Below are positions 22,471-31,484 of a stretch of DNA of 64,000 bases, in pieces (the stretch's first letter is position 1; every line of letters starts with the position of its first letter). The DNA comes from Branchiostoma lanceolatum (taxonomy: Eukaryota > Chordata > Leptocardii > Amphioxiformes > Branchiostomatidae), in contig NC_089727.1 in NCBI RefSeq assembly GCF_035083965.1, positions 5,461,501-5,525,500 on the forward strand. Reading direction: 5' to 3'. Position numbers and translations under genes: made by a program. The notes under the pieces are model-generated. The model had not been told where the DNA came from, did no database searches, and saw only the letters and a list, made by a program, of their open reading frames with translations.

Positions 22471-23935
22471 TTCGTATGTGAGAGTTTCGGGGGGGGGGGG
22501 GTGCGTTAATTGGGCTGGAGCTATATAGCTAGGAATGTGGGTTTCACTTTCATTTTCAAAGGATGGTTTCAACACAGGTGCTCTGCTTTCACCAGATCTG
22601 ACAATTGTTGTATGTCCCCAGTCTTCACCTGTAAGAATGCCAGCCGCCTGCTGTCTTTCCTCATCATCCTGTGTATGATCATCATTGGTAAGTACGTATA
22701 CATTTCTCGTCATGAGATCGAATAGAACAGCCAGCAATAGCTTGCACTGTACTCTTGGTGCGTCTGTATGTATGTGCGTGCGTGTGTGTGTGAACCAACC
22801 GTTGATGACCCAAATTAAAATCTTAACTCTAACTCTTAACTTAGTTCGACTTCTTTTTGAAAACATTAAAAAACGACAAAATAGCTTCATCTCGGTGACT
22901 ACAAGAGGGCTATGAAAGTTTCTCTGGACATGAAAACATATAAAATGCATAATTTGTCGTGCATCTACAGGTGGAGTGTACAGAGAAAGCTGTCCCATCA
23001 ACTTCCTGATCCCCATCTACCTGATCGTGTACGGCGTCTTCCTACTAGTGCCGACTATCGGTTCCATCGTGCATGGCAGGCAGGACCAGGACGAAGCCGG
23101 TGAGCCGGAGGGCGGGGCAGGCGGGCAGTTCGGCCCGGACCAGATAATGAAGTCTCCCGTCTTCTCCTGCGTGCAGGGCGTGGTGGGCTGCTTCCTGTTC
23201 GGCTGGTTCATCGCAGGTAAGCACTTAGCCTGGATCATTGGACATTATGACTGACGGATAAAAGCACAATGTGACTATGTAGGCAAAGTAACCAGGAAGA
23301 TCTGGGATGCTTGCGAGCAGTGGTCACTTAAAGACCATACGACACCAAAATCCAATATTTTCTCCTTATATTCAACAGAAGTAGTATCATTTAAAGAAGA
23401 AGTCAAACCCATCACAACTAGATTGATGAATATTTTAGATTGTATAGTATATCAAAGTATGATAGTAGGAAGCAGTATATCATTGTTTCTATTATATCTA
23501 TGTCACATGTATTTGCAATTAGCCCTAGGGCGTGTATTTACAATAAACTTATATCTTATTTTATCAACTTGCATGTTTGTGTGTAAAATGTCCAAATTCC
23601 TTTGTTATTATATTGAACATCGCACTATCGAAAAATGATTCTTTCCTCTGTAGGATTTGTGTATCTAAAAACCTGCATACTTTTTCAGTATTTCACTTAT
23701 TTTGTGGTTTATCCTGTCTCATTTTGTCATCATACTAGGTAACGTGTGGGTGTACTCGGCGTACCCCGTGGTTGACCGGAACAACTCGACCAGTCCCGAG
23801 TACTGTCACTTCGTGCTGTACGACTTCGCCTTCACCATCACCACGCTGGTGTGGATTACCCTGGCGCTGGGCCTGTGCGCAGGCGTCATCACGGTCGTCT
23901 GTTCCGTCGGCAAGGACGGCGAGGACATGTCATAG
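21837..23935 (+). CDS. TMEM272-like four-pass membrane protein 1 (4 exons, complete)
   Basis: Exons 21837-21843, 22622-22687, 22971-23216 and 23739-23935; every intron is phase 1, giving 171 aa (human TMEM272 is of similar size). Exon 1 encodes only Met-Glu plus one base, so the start was chosen by splice phase (ATGGAAG before GTGAGT). Predicted segments: TM1 in exon 2 (RLLSFLIILCMIII), then CPINFLIPIYLIVYGVFLLV (TM2), a hydrophilic Gly/Glu-rich loop, GCFLFGWFIAGNVWVY (TM3), a loop with N-glycosylation sequons (NNST) and SPEYC, and FTITTLVWITLALGLCAGVI (TM4). The C(D/E)xCP..xIPIYLIVxG and WF(I)xGxxWVY signatures fit the TMEM272 family, whose function is unknown. A paralogue with the same plan lies immediately downstream. 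Confidence 0.82.
22421..22501. repeat. (TG)n microsatellite followed by a G13 run
   Basis: In intron 1 of the first TMEM272-like gene. About 21 TG units run from 22421, then degrade; a pure run of 13 G spans 22489-22501. Likely polymorphic; TG tracts can also form Z-DNA. Confidence 0.9.
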
Positions 23936-23962
23936 TTTAATAGGCAAAACAGACCGTACTGT

Positions 23963-24175
23963 TAAGCCCCTCTCTCACTGGACCCGCGGCACGCTGGCGG
24001 CGTCGCTGCGTCCTAAACTGGATTTGTCTTACCCTTGACTTTATGATGGGAATATCATTTAAAACGTATAATAAGTAGGACCAAAAAGACAGCAAAACAC
24101 ACAAAGCTTAAAAAGATCCGGTTTTTGGTCGATGAAATTCGTTGAGTGCTGCGGGTCCCTGAGAGGGGGGCTTTA
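23963..24175 (-). mobile_element. MITE family 1, copy C (after TMEM272-like 1 stop)
   Basis: Begins CCCCTCTCTCACTGGACCCG then GGCACGCTGGCGGCGTCGCT as in copy A, but the core (ACCCTTGACTTTATGATGGG, GACAGCAAAACACACAAAGC) is in the opposite orientation. The right terminus retains GCGGGTCC..GAGAGGGGGG but has lost the inner half of the inverted repeat. It starts 28 bases after the stop codon, so it probably lies in the 3' UTR. Confidence 0.7.
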
Positions 24176-24301
24176 GATACAAGCCTACGCTTAAGAATGA
24201 ATTTCATGTTAACATGTTAACAAAAGTCTTTATACAAAACCAAGTGTTTTACCTAGTTGACGTTTCGGTGACGGTCTGTCACCTTCCTCAATCTGATTCT
24301 T

Positions 24302-24356
24302 GGGAAAGACGGCGAGGATATGTCATAGTTTGAGAAGAAAAAGAGGACCGTATTGT
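24302..24356 (+). pseudogene. Duplicate of the TMEM272-like 1 C-terminus and stop
   Basis: 55 bases closely match 23909-23963: both read Gly-Lys-Asp-Gly-Glu-Asp-Met-Ser-stop and continue with AGTTT, AAA and GACCGTA(C/T)TGT in the following non-coding DNA. MITE copy C and about 125 further bases separate the two. It could be the end of a lost duplicate gene or a local duplication tied to the MITE. The segment 24195-24300 before it is unrelated to the gene. Confidence 0.65.
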
Positions 24357-24382
24357 CGGATACAGAGCTAGACCTGTGCTTT

Positions 24383-24564
24383 AGGCCCCAGTTCCACTAG
24401 ACGGCGATCGCGCTGCGGCGTAAATTGGATGTGTAAAACTTGACTCCATAATTGGAATATCATGCGAAATGTGAATATATGACAAAAAAAAACAAGATAT
24501 GCAAAGCGTTAAAAAAAGTGCTTTGTCAAATCACTGGGTCGCATCGCGGTTGCCGTCCTAGTTG
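24383..24564 (-). mobile_element. MITE family 1, copy D
   Basis: Left end TTCCACTAGACGGCGATCGC, right end GGTCGCATCGCGGTTGCCGT then CCTAGTT, imperfectly inverted. The core has AACTTGACTCCATAATTGGA and ATATCATGCG, inverse of the cores in copies B, E and F. Confidence 0.65.
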
Positions 24565-25581
24565 AATTACAGTGTAACTCATTGAAGGGTTTCTTCTGTT
24601 TTTGGGTATCAGCATAAAATGCTGGCAAATGGTAAAGCGCGCAGAAATTTGCCGAAGAGAATCAAATATGATTCATCCTAAAATAGCATAATTTTCTTTC
24701 AGGGATTTTCCAACACCGTATGAAATGGTTTTGGTGTACACCGTAATCCACAAGTTTATTTTTCAAGAGCTGACAAACCACATAAAAAGTGTTGCCGTCA
24801 TTCTGTAATTGTACTTACATTAACTGGGCACTTAGATAGTATGTTAATTCATATTGTCTGACTTATAACTGAAGGTGAGGTACACGTGTAGACAGGCGGA
24901 GTTGGCCTTTTCGTCAGTTGTATGCATTATGTAACGTCATCATTGCATGTTAGATGGTTTTATTTGTCTAAGATGTCGGGCAGGTGCGCTTATAAGGATC
25001 GCCTTTGCTTTTTATTTTGAACAAGCCGCCAGGGTATCCAAAATCTAATCACTTCTAGGTCTCATCAAGACCTACCCACCTACCAAATATCCATCTAGGC
25101 CTTCTCGAGTTATGCTGGTCTTTTACATACATACATAGTTACATACAAACATACATAAAAACGCTACCCTCTGCATAACCTTCTCGGCGAAGGTAATTAC
25201 TGTAACGTTCTAAACACAAAGAAGTGCATATCATGTTCGTTTTTGAGCCACATTTGCCATCTGTACATGTGTTTTTCTGTCATTAAATAAACACCGATTT
25301 TGAAAAAAAAAGCCAGTATGGCATATGTTTGTTTACCCTTAAGCCATAAGGTGATTTTGGTCTGATCATAATATATATAGACTGCACACTGTACAATAGT
25401 CCCTTGCGCCACATGCCTGTCACGAGAGGGTTCATTGCCCTCGGGTATGTCATACCCGCGGCGGGGTCAAAGGTTACGGCTGAAGTTTCCCTCAGTGAGG
25501 GCGGGTTTTCCGCGCTGTTTGGGCTGACAGAGTTAGTCCGAGTTGAACAAACACTGAAGGGGCGACTCGTCCTGATACACC
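24565..25581. other. Intergenic region between the two TMEM272-like genes
   Basis: Holds the second copy of a dispersed repeat (25024-25196) and, near 25430-25580, a more GC-rich leader before the second gene. No independent gene is supported. Confidence 0.4.
25024..25196. repeat. Dispersed repeat, copy 2
   Basis: Counterpart of 14099-14272: GCCGCCAGGGTATCC, ACCCACCTACCAAATAT, CTCGAGTTATGCTG, a CATA/CAAA run, and CTTCTCGGCGAAGGTAAT. Same orientation as copy 1. Confidence 0.6.
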
Positions 25582-27950
25582 ATGGGTGAGCAGGAGTCGA
25601 CTAGAACAGGTGAGAAGCGTAGATTAGGTATTGCAGCGCGACATGGCCTATACACATATACAGTAATCTATGTGGGGAGGGGGGAAGGCGAATGTTGTTG
25701 TTCGTCAGCTTGTGAGTGGTTTCGTTCTGGCAGGTAGAAATTGTGTATGTTCCTAGTGTTCATGCATGTACAGTCTTTCAGGTGTCGTTACGCGTCTTAT
25801 CAAGATGTAGAAGTTGAAAAAGTTAGTTGACACTGTCATTTACTGTTATACACATCTCAATCTCAATACGGAACTCCCAAGACCCAAACAAAGTTTAGGA
25901 TATCCCAGGAAGGGGGTGTGACCGGGGGTTTAGGGAAGGCGGTTTACGTGTGTGTTTGCACGTATGGCATCATGCTTTACATTGGGATGGCAAGACTGGA
26001 TGATTGCATGCATAATCGGATGCCGTTGTTTCCCACACAACTAATTTCATTCCAGAATGTACGTGTCAGCTAATTATCTAGGAATAAAATGCACCTGTGT
26101 ACTTTTATCATGTATAGGACTCATAATTATACACCCAAAAGAAATATCATTCGATATCTATTGCAGCTGTATTTACAAGCGCTAAGCCGTTGTACAACAC
26201 GTAATTTCGCGGTAGGGGCGATGATTCTCCTTGGCCTGTAACATGTGCGGTCCATGCACCTGTGTAGTCGTGTGTACACAGTAATAGATCTGAGCTGACC
26301 CGTTACCTGTGTTTGTTTTTGCTGACAGTGTTCATCTGTGAGACCTTCTGGCGGCTGGTCTCTCTCGGCATCATAGTGGCCATGGTTGTAGTTGGTGAGT
26401 ATTAGAGCAAAGGCGCATGCGTGGTCCATGTTCTGTACTTCGAACAACACCACTACAACCACCACTATCACCACCACCACCACCAACAACAACAACAGCA
26501 ACAAAAGCAAACAACAACATAGATGAGCGAAACGTTAGCGACTTCGGCAATTATGTATATAGGTTTCTATTGTCATATCTTATTTCATCGGTAGCAACAT
26601 TGTATTTTCATGAAAGGAAAGGAGAAATGAAGGTGCTAATATAGATGCCCGAACCAATGTACTGTCCCGGTAGTAGAAAACTTGATATGAATTGACGATA
26701 CGATCCTTGCCTGTCTTTTCCACACATAAATCAGTTAGGTATATAATCATATTCATGTTAGGTATACAATCGTGTTCTCTATTAGCTACACAAAATTCTC
26801 AGGAAAACATGAATGAAGGTGCCACTAATAAGATAAATGTCCAAAGCAAAGTGACTGCCAGCAAATAACTTGACCTGAATACAATAGATAAAATAAATAA
26901 ATCAAAAACATGAATACGATACTTGACTGTTTTTCCCACACATCCACCAGGTTCCGTGTACGTGCACGACTGTCCCATCCAGTACATGATCCCCGTGTAC
27001 CTGATCGTGTACGGCATCTTCCTCCTGCTGCCCACCTTCACCGCGCGGCACAAGAAGGCGGGGGAGGACCCGCCCGACGTGCTACAGTCGCCCGGACAAT
27101 GCTGCTTCCAGGGCATCGTGGGTTGTTTCCTCCTCGTCTGGTTTATCGGAGGTTTGTACTGTGTAATTGACTGTAGGCTGTTTTATGTCGTCATTTTCAT
27201 TGGTACATGTAAATCTCGGTAGTGGAGGTAATACAGCATGCACATATGACACGGTAGACTGCGATCTGATTCGACCGGTAGATCTAGAGATCGCGATCGA
27301 AGTCTCTGTCGACAGAGTGGTCTTCCGACTTCCATTTAAAGATCCTAAATTTCAAGTCAATCTATTGATCTAAAATGACAAAAATCCAAGTTGAAAAGTT
27401 CTGACTGTCTTTTAAGAGAGTATCTTTGAATTTACCGACTCCGATCGGGATCTCTTCCTGCAGAGTCGGCGATTATCTGCCCTACTCTGCAGTCTCTACC
27501 CTGACACATATATATATGTATATGGCGATTAGGCAGTAAATATTCGACGCATTGTTTGAATTGAGGGGCCTCAAGCTTATTCAGCAGTGTGTGGATGTAA
27601 TTCTAGGTGTCAACCATGTATGTGCTGATGAAAATTAACGCTTGGTATTGTCAACTGTATGATATGATTGCAAAAGGACGAAGGGTCTAGAAAAGTTTGC
27701 TTCTAACGCCAACATGAGTAAAACCAGCGCTGTTTCCCTCCCAGGAACGAGTTGGGTGTACCCTGCCTTCCCAATGGTAGACCTGACCAACACCACCAGT
27801 CCGAACTACTGCCAACCCGTCCTGTACAACTTCGCCTTCACCATCACCACGGCCACATGGGTGGTGACGGGCCTGGGGCTGCTGGCATCTCTCTGTTACC
27901 TGGGGTTCACACTGGTGCGCGGTGACCAGAACCAGTACAGCGACGTATAA
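25582..27950 (+). CDS. TMEM272-like four-pass membrane protein 2 (4 exons, complete)
   Basis: Exons 25582-25609, 26329-26394, 26951-27151 and 27745-27950; all introns phase 1, 166 aa. Exon 2 is exactly 66 bp, as in the upstream paralogue. Segments: cytosolic start (GEQESTRT), TM1 (FWRLVSLGIIVAMVVVG), VYVHDCPIQYMIPVYLIVYG into TM2, a shorter basic loop (RHKKAGEDPPD), GCFLLVWFIGG (TM3), a luminal or extracellular loop with sequon NTTS and SPNYC, then FTITTATWVVTGLGLL (TM4) and a polar tail. The HDCPxxxxIPxYLIV signature is typical of TMEM272-like proteins. The donor of exon 3 is the less common GTTTGT. Shared exon plan and strong similarity in the WVYP/A..(V/M)VD..N.TSP.YC region show tandem duplication. 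Function unknown. Confidence 0.82.
26455..26520. repeat. CAC/AAC trinucleotide-rich tract
   Basis: Intron 2 of the second TMEM272-like gene: interrupted CAC, ACC and AAC repeats. Confidence 0.8.
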
Positions 27951-27973
27951 TCCTACTCAGCAACTCTTGTAAC

Positions 27974-28406
27974 TCCCTTGTCACACTTATGCGTATAAAC
28001 AAGCATGAGTAATGCTAGGGTCACATTTCCTAACCGGGGCCCGGCTGTCTGTTTGCGGAAACGAAAAATCAAAGTGTATGTCAATAAATCTGCACAAGCT
28101 ATGCTCTTAGATAATTTTGCGTACGTTTAGTATTTAGTATATGTCTGTTTATATCATAATTTCCGTTCCCAAAGACTGCCCGGCCGGGTCACGGATTGGA
28201 AATGTGACCCTAGCATTACGTATTAACATGTTATAGATTTAGGTTAAGTTTGCAGTCGAATAAGTGATTTCTTAGGTTCGATCACTAGGTTGCCCAACGG
28301 CGGGTCAAAGTAGAAAACAACTTTTCCTTGCAAACCTTACTTAAACCAAAAAAAGGTTGATGCGCAACTCAAACGCACTTGACTATACGCACAAATGTGA
28401 CAGGGC
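27974..28406. mobile_element. MITE family 2, copy 1, carrying a nested insert
   Basis: Terminal inverted repeats CCCTTGTCACACTTATGCGT and the inverse of ACGCACAAATGTGACAGGGC. Outside the insert at 28010-28218 the sequence matches 30501-30733 (CGTATTAACATGTT, CCAATAAGT-like, AACGG(C/T)GGGTCAA, GCGCAACTCA). It begins about 24 bases after the stop codon of the second TMEM272-like gene, so it is probably transcribed in the 3' UTR. Confidence 0.75.
28010..28218. mobile_element. Nested MITE (family 3) inserted in MITE family 2
   Basis: Perfect inverted ends TAATGCTAGGGTCACATTTC and GAAATGTGACCCTAGCATTA; further inside, CGGGGCCCGGCTGTCT against GACTGCCCGGCCGGGT are roughly inverted. The related element at 30501 has no insert at the corresponding point. 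Flanking TA on each side fits a TA target duplication. Confidence 0.75.
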
Positions 28407-30252
28407 CCTAAGATTTAGAAAGCGTGCAACAACAAGAAGAAGACATCTGCCAGTCGTGCATATGTATTTGATTGAGAGTATTCACAGCGACCAACGTTGG
28501 ATTTGTATAGCCTATGACTTTGTAAATTGAATATGATCCATGATGTAAAGGTATGGCATCAAAACACTCACATTAACAGAATACACTTCTTCACCCATGG
28601 CATTGCTTTGAAGCACTAATGGCATTTTCGTCGCTCAAATGATCGTTCAACGATTGCCGCCTGTCGTGAGTGGAAAGGGGTTATAGCCTATTTCAGGACA
28701 GGGGGTACCTTCGTACGTATTCTATCATTTGTTGCTTCATATGTTTGAAAAAAAAAAGAGTTTTACGATACTGATATGGTCAGTATTTATAAATGATGAA
28801 GATTCGTTATCCTGTTTTTCATTTGACAGTATCATGATAAGGAAATTGATGCTTTGTAAAGTGGATCTACGTTTTAATATACTATAAGGTGAAATTCAGT
28901 CTATAGAATTGTTTATCGCGATTCGCAACTATGTTGTATCAAATATGAAAAATGATTTTCTTTTTGATTTATAAGCAGTTCATTTTTGTTCGCTTCTAAG
29001 TAACTAAGTAAGCAGTACAAGTGTAAAGTTGAGGAATTGGATTGATCACTTTCATTTTTATTCACATACCCAATATTGCATGCTTGTGTAGGCCTGAGTG
29101 AAAGTGACCATTATTTGATGGTACATTTCAGTTGAGACCCTATCATATTTGTAAACTTATTTTGTTTGCATTTTATTTTAGATTTGATACTTTGCATTCA
29201 TTTTGTAAATCTGTAATGTTGAGTAGACTTCGGATTTTGATTTGTAGATTGTAAGAAGGGTGAAATAAATCATCAAGTATATTGTAAAAATAAATTGGTG
29301 AACTAAATCATCATAGATTAATCAACAATTTCAACTAGACGAATTGTTGAAGCTATAGGTCAATCTAGTGTCTAGTGCCGTACATGTTCAAATATATTTC
29401 GCTTCTCATTTTGATATAATAGCGATGCCTCTCTGTATTGCTAGAGGGCGTAGTAACAACACCATGAGATGTTATTTGTGATAAGTCTTATCTAAATGGT
29501 CGCGGCTGCGCCGACGAACATGATCTCATAAAGATCTTCATTACAATTCTGGATAGACGTTGATCACCAAGATAATCAAGTGTATTTTGAAAATCTAAGA
29601 GTTGTTGGAGTATCATTTTTGCCTTCTGAATAGATATAGTCATTTTTGTGTTTGCCAATGAGTTCTGCCACACCCACCTACATTAGATAAAGACAGAATC
29701 ATCTTATGTCAGAAAATGTTTTTCTAACTCTTAAACATGTTTGTAAATCACGACATCGTAAAATGACTCTTGATTTATATCTCCAGTTATGACATGTCAA
29801 ATGAAAATAACGAAGCGGAAAATAATGGAAGGAATGAGCTTAAACATTCATTACTTTTGAAATCGAACAACCTTGGCACAGGATTATCATCCAGTGGAAA
29901 AAATTATTTCCCATCCATCTCGACTCAGGACAAGTTGACATTCAAATTTATTGCCAGGACGATTTAAGGCTAAATCTTCCATCTATTCCTTTGCGAGGTG
30001 GACTGGAGATGCAATTTCTCGTTCGCCGATGCCTGTTATTGCCGATGTAGCTCAGCTGTTCCGTCGTCTGTCTCCATTCGCGTGTCCACACCTGTAAATA
30101 CTGAAGTATGTATGAAGCCATCAATATTACATACATGTACTCTCTTTCGGTGATAGCTTTGGTGCAAGTTTTCAGGGAAACATTTGGTGTAATACCGGTG
30201 AAAATGATGCTGCAAGTCCTATATATAGACTCCACTCGTACAGTAATTCTTT
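28407..30252. other. 3' UTR and 3' flank of TMEM272-like 2
   Basis: AT-rich, no gene supported. Two AATAAA signals (29264-29269 and 29289-29294) could end the transcript, which would give a 3' UTR of about 1.3 kb containing the nested MITEs. Confidence 0.45.
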
Positions 30253-30494
30253 ACACCCCCTTTCCACTAGGACAGTGACCTCCCTACGACCACGCTGTGG
30301 CCTAATATTTAACAGAACGTTTAACAAATTTCATAGATTGAAAATTATACTTTTACGCCTTTGTGTGCATTGTTGTCTTCTCCGTCATACGTTTACATTT
30401 TGCATGATATTCCAATTATGAAGTCACCGGTTACACCAATCCAATTGAGGTCGCAGTGAGGTCGCAGCGCAATCGCCGTCTAGTGAAATGGTGG
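30253..30494 (+). mobile_element. MITE family 1, copy E
   Basis: Starts CCCCCTTTCCACTAGGACAG and ends GCAATCGCCGTCTAGTGAAA. The core has TTTGCATGATATTCCAATTA, AAGTCACCGGTTACACC and CATTGTTGTCTTCTCCGTCA, in the same orientation as copies A, B and F. Confidence 0.75.
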
Positions 30495-30500
30495 ACTAAA

Positions 30501-30733
30501 GCCCCTGTCACACTTGTGCGTATATACAAGCCCGCATGAGTTGCGTATTAACATGTTTTTGGTCAATATTGAGTTTTCAGCCCAATAAGTCATTTCCTTG
30601 GTTCGATAACTAGGCTGCACAACGGTGGGTCAACGCAGAAAACAATTTCTTCCCCGCAAACTTTCCTTAAACCTAAGAAATGTTAATGCGCAACTCATGC
30701 GCACTTGAATATACGCTCAAGTGTGACAGGGCC
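30501..30733. mobile_element. MITE family 2, copy 2 (uninterrupted)
   Basis: Inverted termini GCCCCTGTCACACTTGTGCG and the inverse of GCTCAAGTGTGACAGGGCC. Same internal order as copy 1 but without the family 3 insert, so it serves as a natural reference for the empty site. It starts about 7 bases after MITE copy E. Confidence 0.75.
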
Positions 30734-30881
30734 CTAACATAAAGTCATACTTACTGACAGGACAGATCGTGCGGCATATTCTCCCGGCTGGGGACGAGGC
30801 TCGATAGCTAGGTATATGACGTCAGCTCCACGTCTCGACGCCTCGGGTGAGTAGAGTAATAGGAATGGATCTTCGTCCCGT

Positions 30882-31008
30882 AGTTTTACGACAATATGTC
30901 AGACGAAATGCTGCCACGCATGTCTACGCAATATTTTCACGACTATATGTCAGACAAAATGCTGCAACGCATGTCTACCCCGGAGTTTTACGACGATATG
31001 TCAAAAGA
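30882..31008. repeat. Tandem repeat, about 2.3 copies of a 54-57 bp unit
   Basis: Unit pattern TTTTACGAC(A/G)ATATGTCA then GAC(G/A)AAATGCTGC(C/A)ACGC and ATGTCTAC occurs twice in full and a third time in part. A short ORF crosses it but shows no known domain. Confidence 0.7.
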
Positions 31009-31253
31009 ATCACGAAGCTTTTCAGCAATTTGTTTTGATGAGAAGTGACCTTTTATGTCATTAACATGGGTTTTACGGCAAATAATGACGAGTTAAACAT
31101 ACTGCTGTTCCACTGACGGTTCGTGAACGTGACTATTGTTCCGTTGTAGCTGCCAGTGGGTAAATTGTGGAGTCTAAGAAATGCCACTTGTCTCTTTGGA
31201 TTAAGGTAGTCCGCAGTGTGTAATCTTTAATTATTTATACATCATAGAAATTA

Positions 31254-31484
31254 TATCCCCATTCCACTAGGACGGCGCCCGCGTTGCACGCTCTCTGCGA
31301 CTAAAAATTTAACAGAGCGCTCAACGAATTTCATAGATTTTTTTTACGCTTTGTGTGTTTTGTTGTCTTTTCAGCCATACTTTTGCATCTTGCATGATAT
31401 TCCAACTATCAAATAAAGGACTGGACAAATTCGAGTTCGGTCGCAGAGAGAGTGCAGGGCGATCGCCGTCTAGTGGAATGGGAG
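31254..31484 (+). mobile_element. MITE family 1, copy F
   Basis: Left end CCCCATTCCACTAGGACGGC, right end GATCGCCGTCTAGTGGAATG then GG, close to a perfect inversion in the outer 20 bases. The core has GTGTTTTGTTGTCTTTTCAG and CTTGCATGATATTCCAACTA. Best-preserved ends of the family. Confidence 0.8.

Noticed and set aside
22123-23016. Longest open frame in the window, 297 codons on the minus strand
   Set aside because: It runs antisense across exons 2 and 3 of the first TMEM272-like gene, and its middle is a Thr-His repeat produced by the (TG)n microsatellite. No domain, and the + strand exons explain the openness.
26127-26510. 127-codon minus-strand frame rich in Leu/Val
   Set aside because: The hydrophobic start comes from the CAC/AAC repeat tract; the rest crosses an exon of the TMEM272-like gene antisense.
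30040-30100. TGTAGCTCAGCTG, resembling a tRNA D-arm
   Set aside because: No matching acceptor stem, anticodon arm or T-arm (GGTTCGA) at the right spacing.
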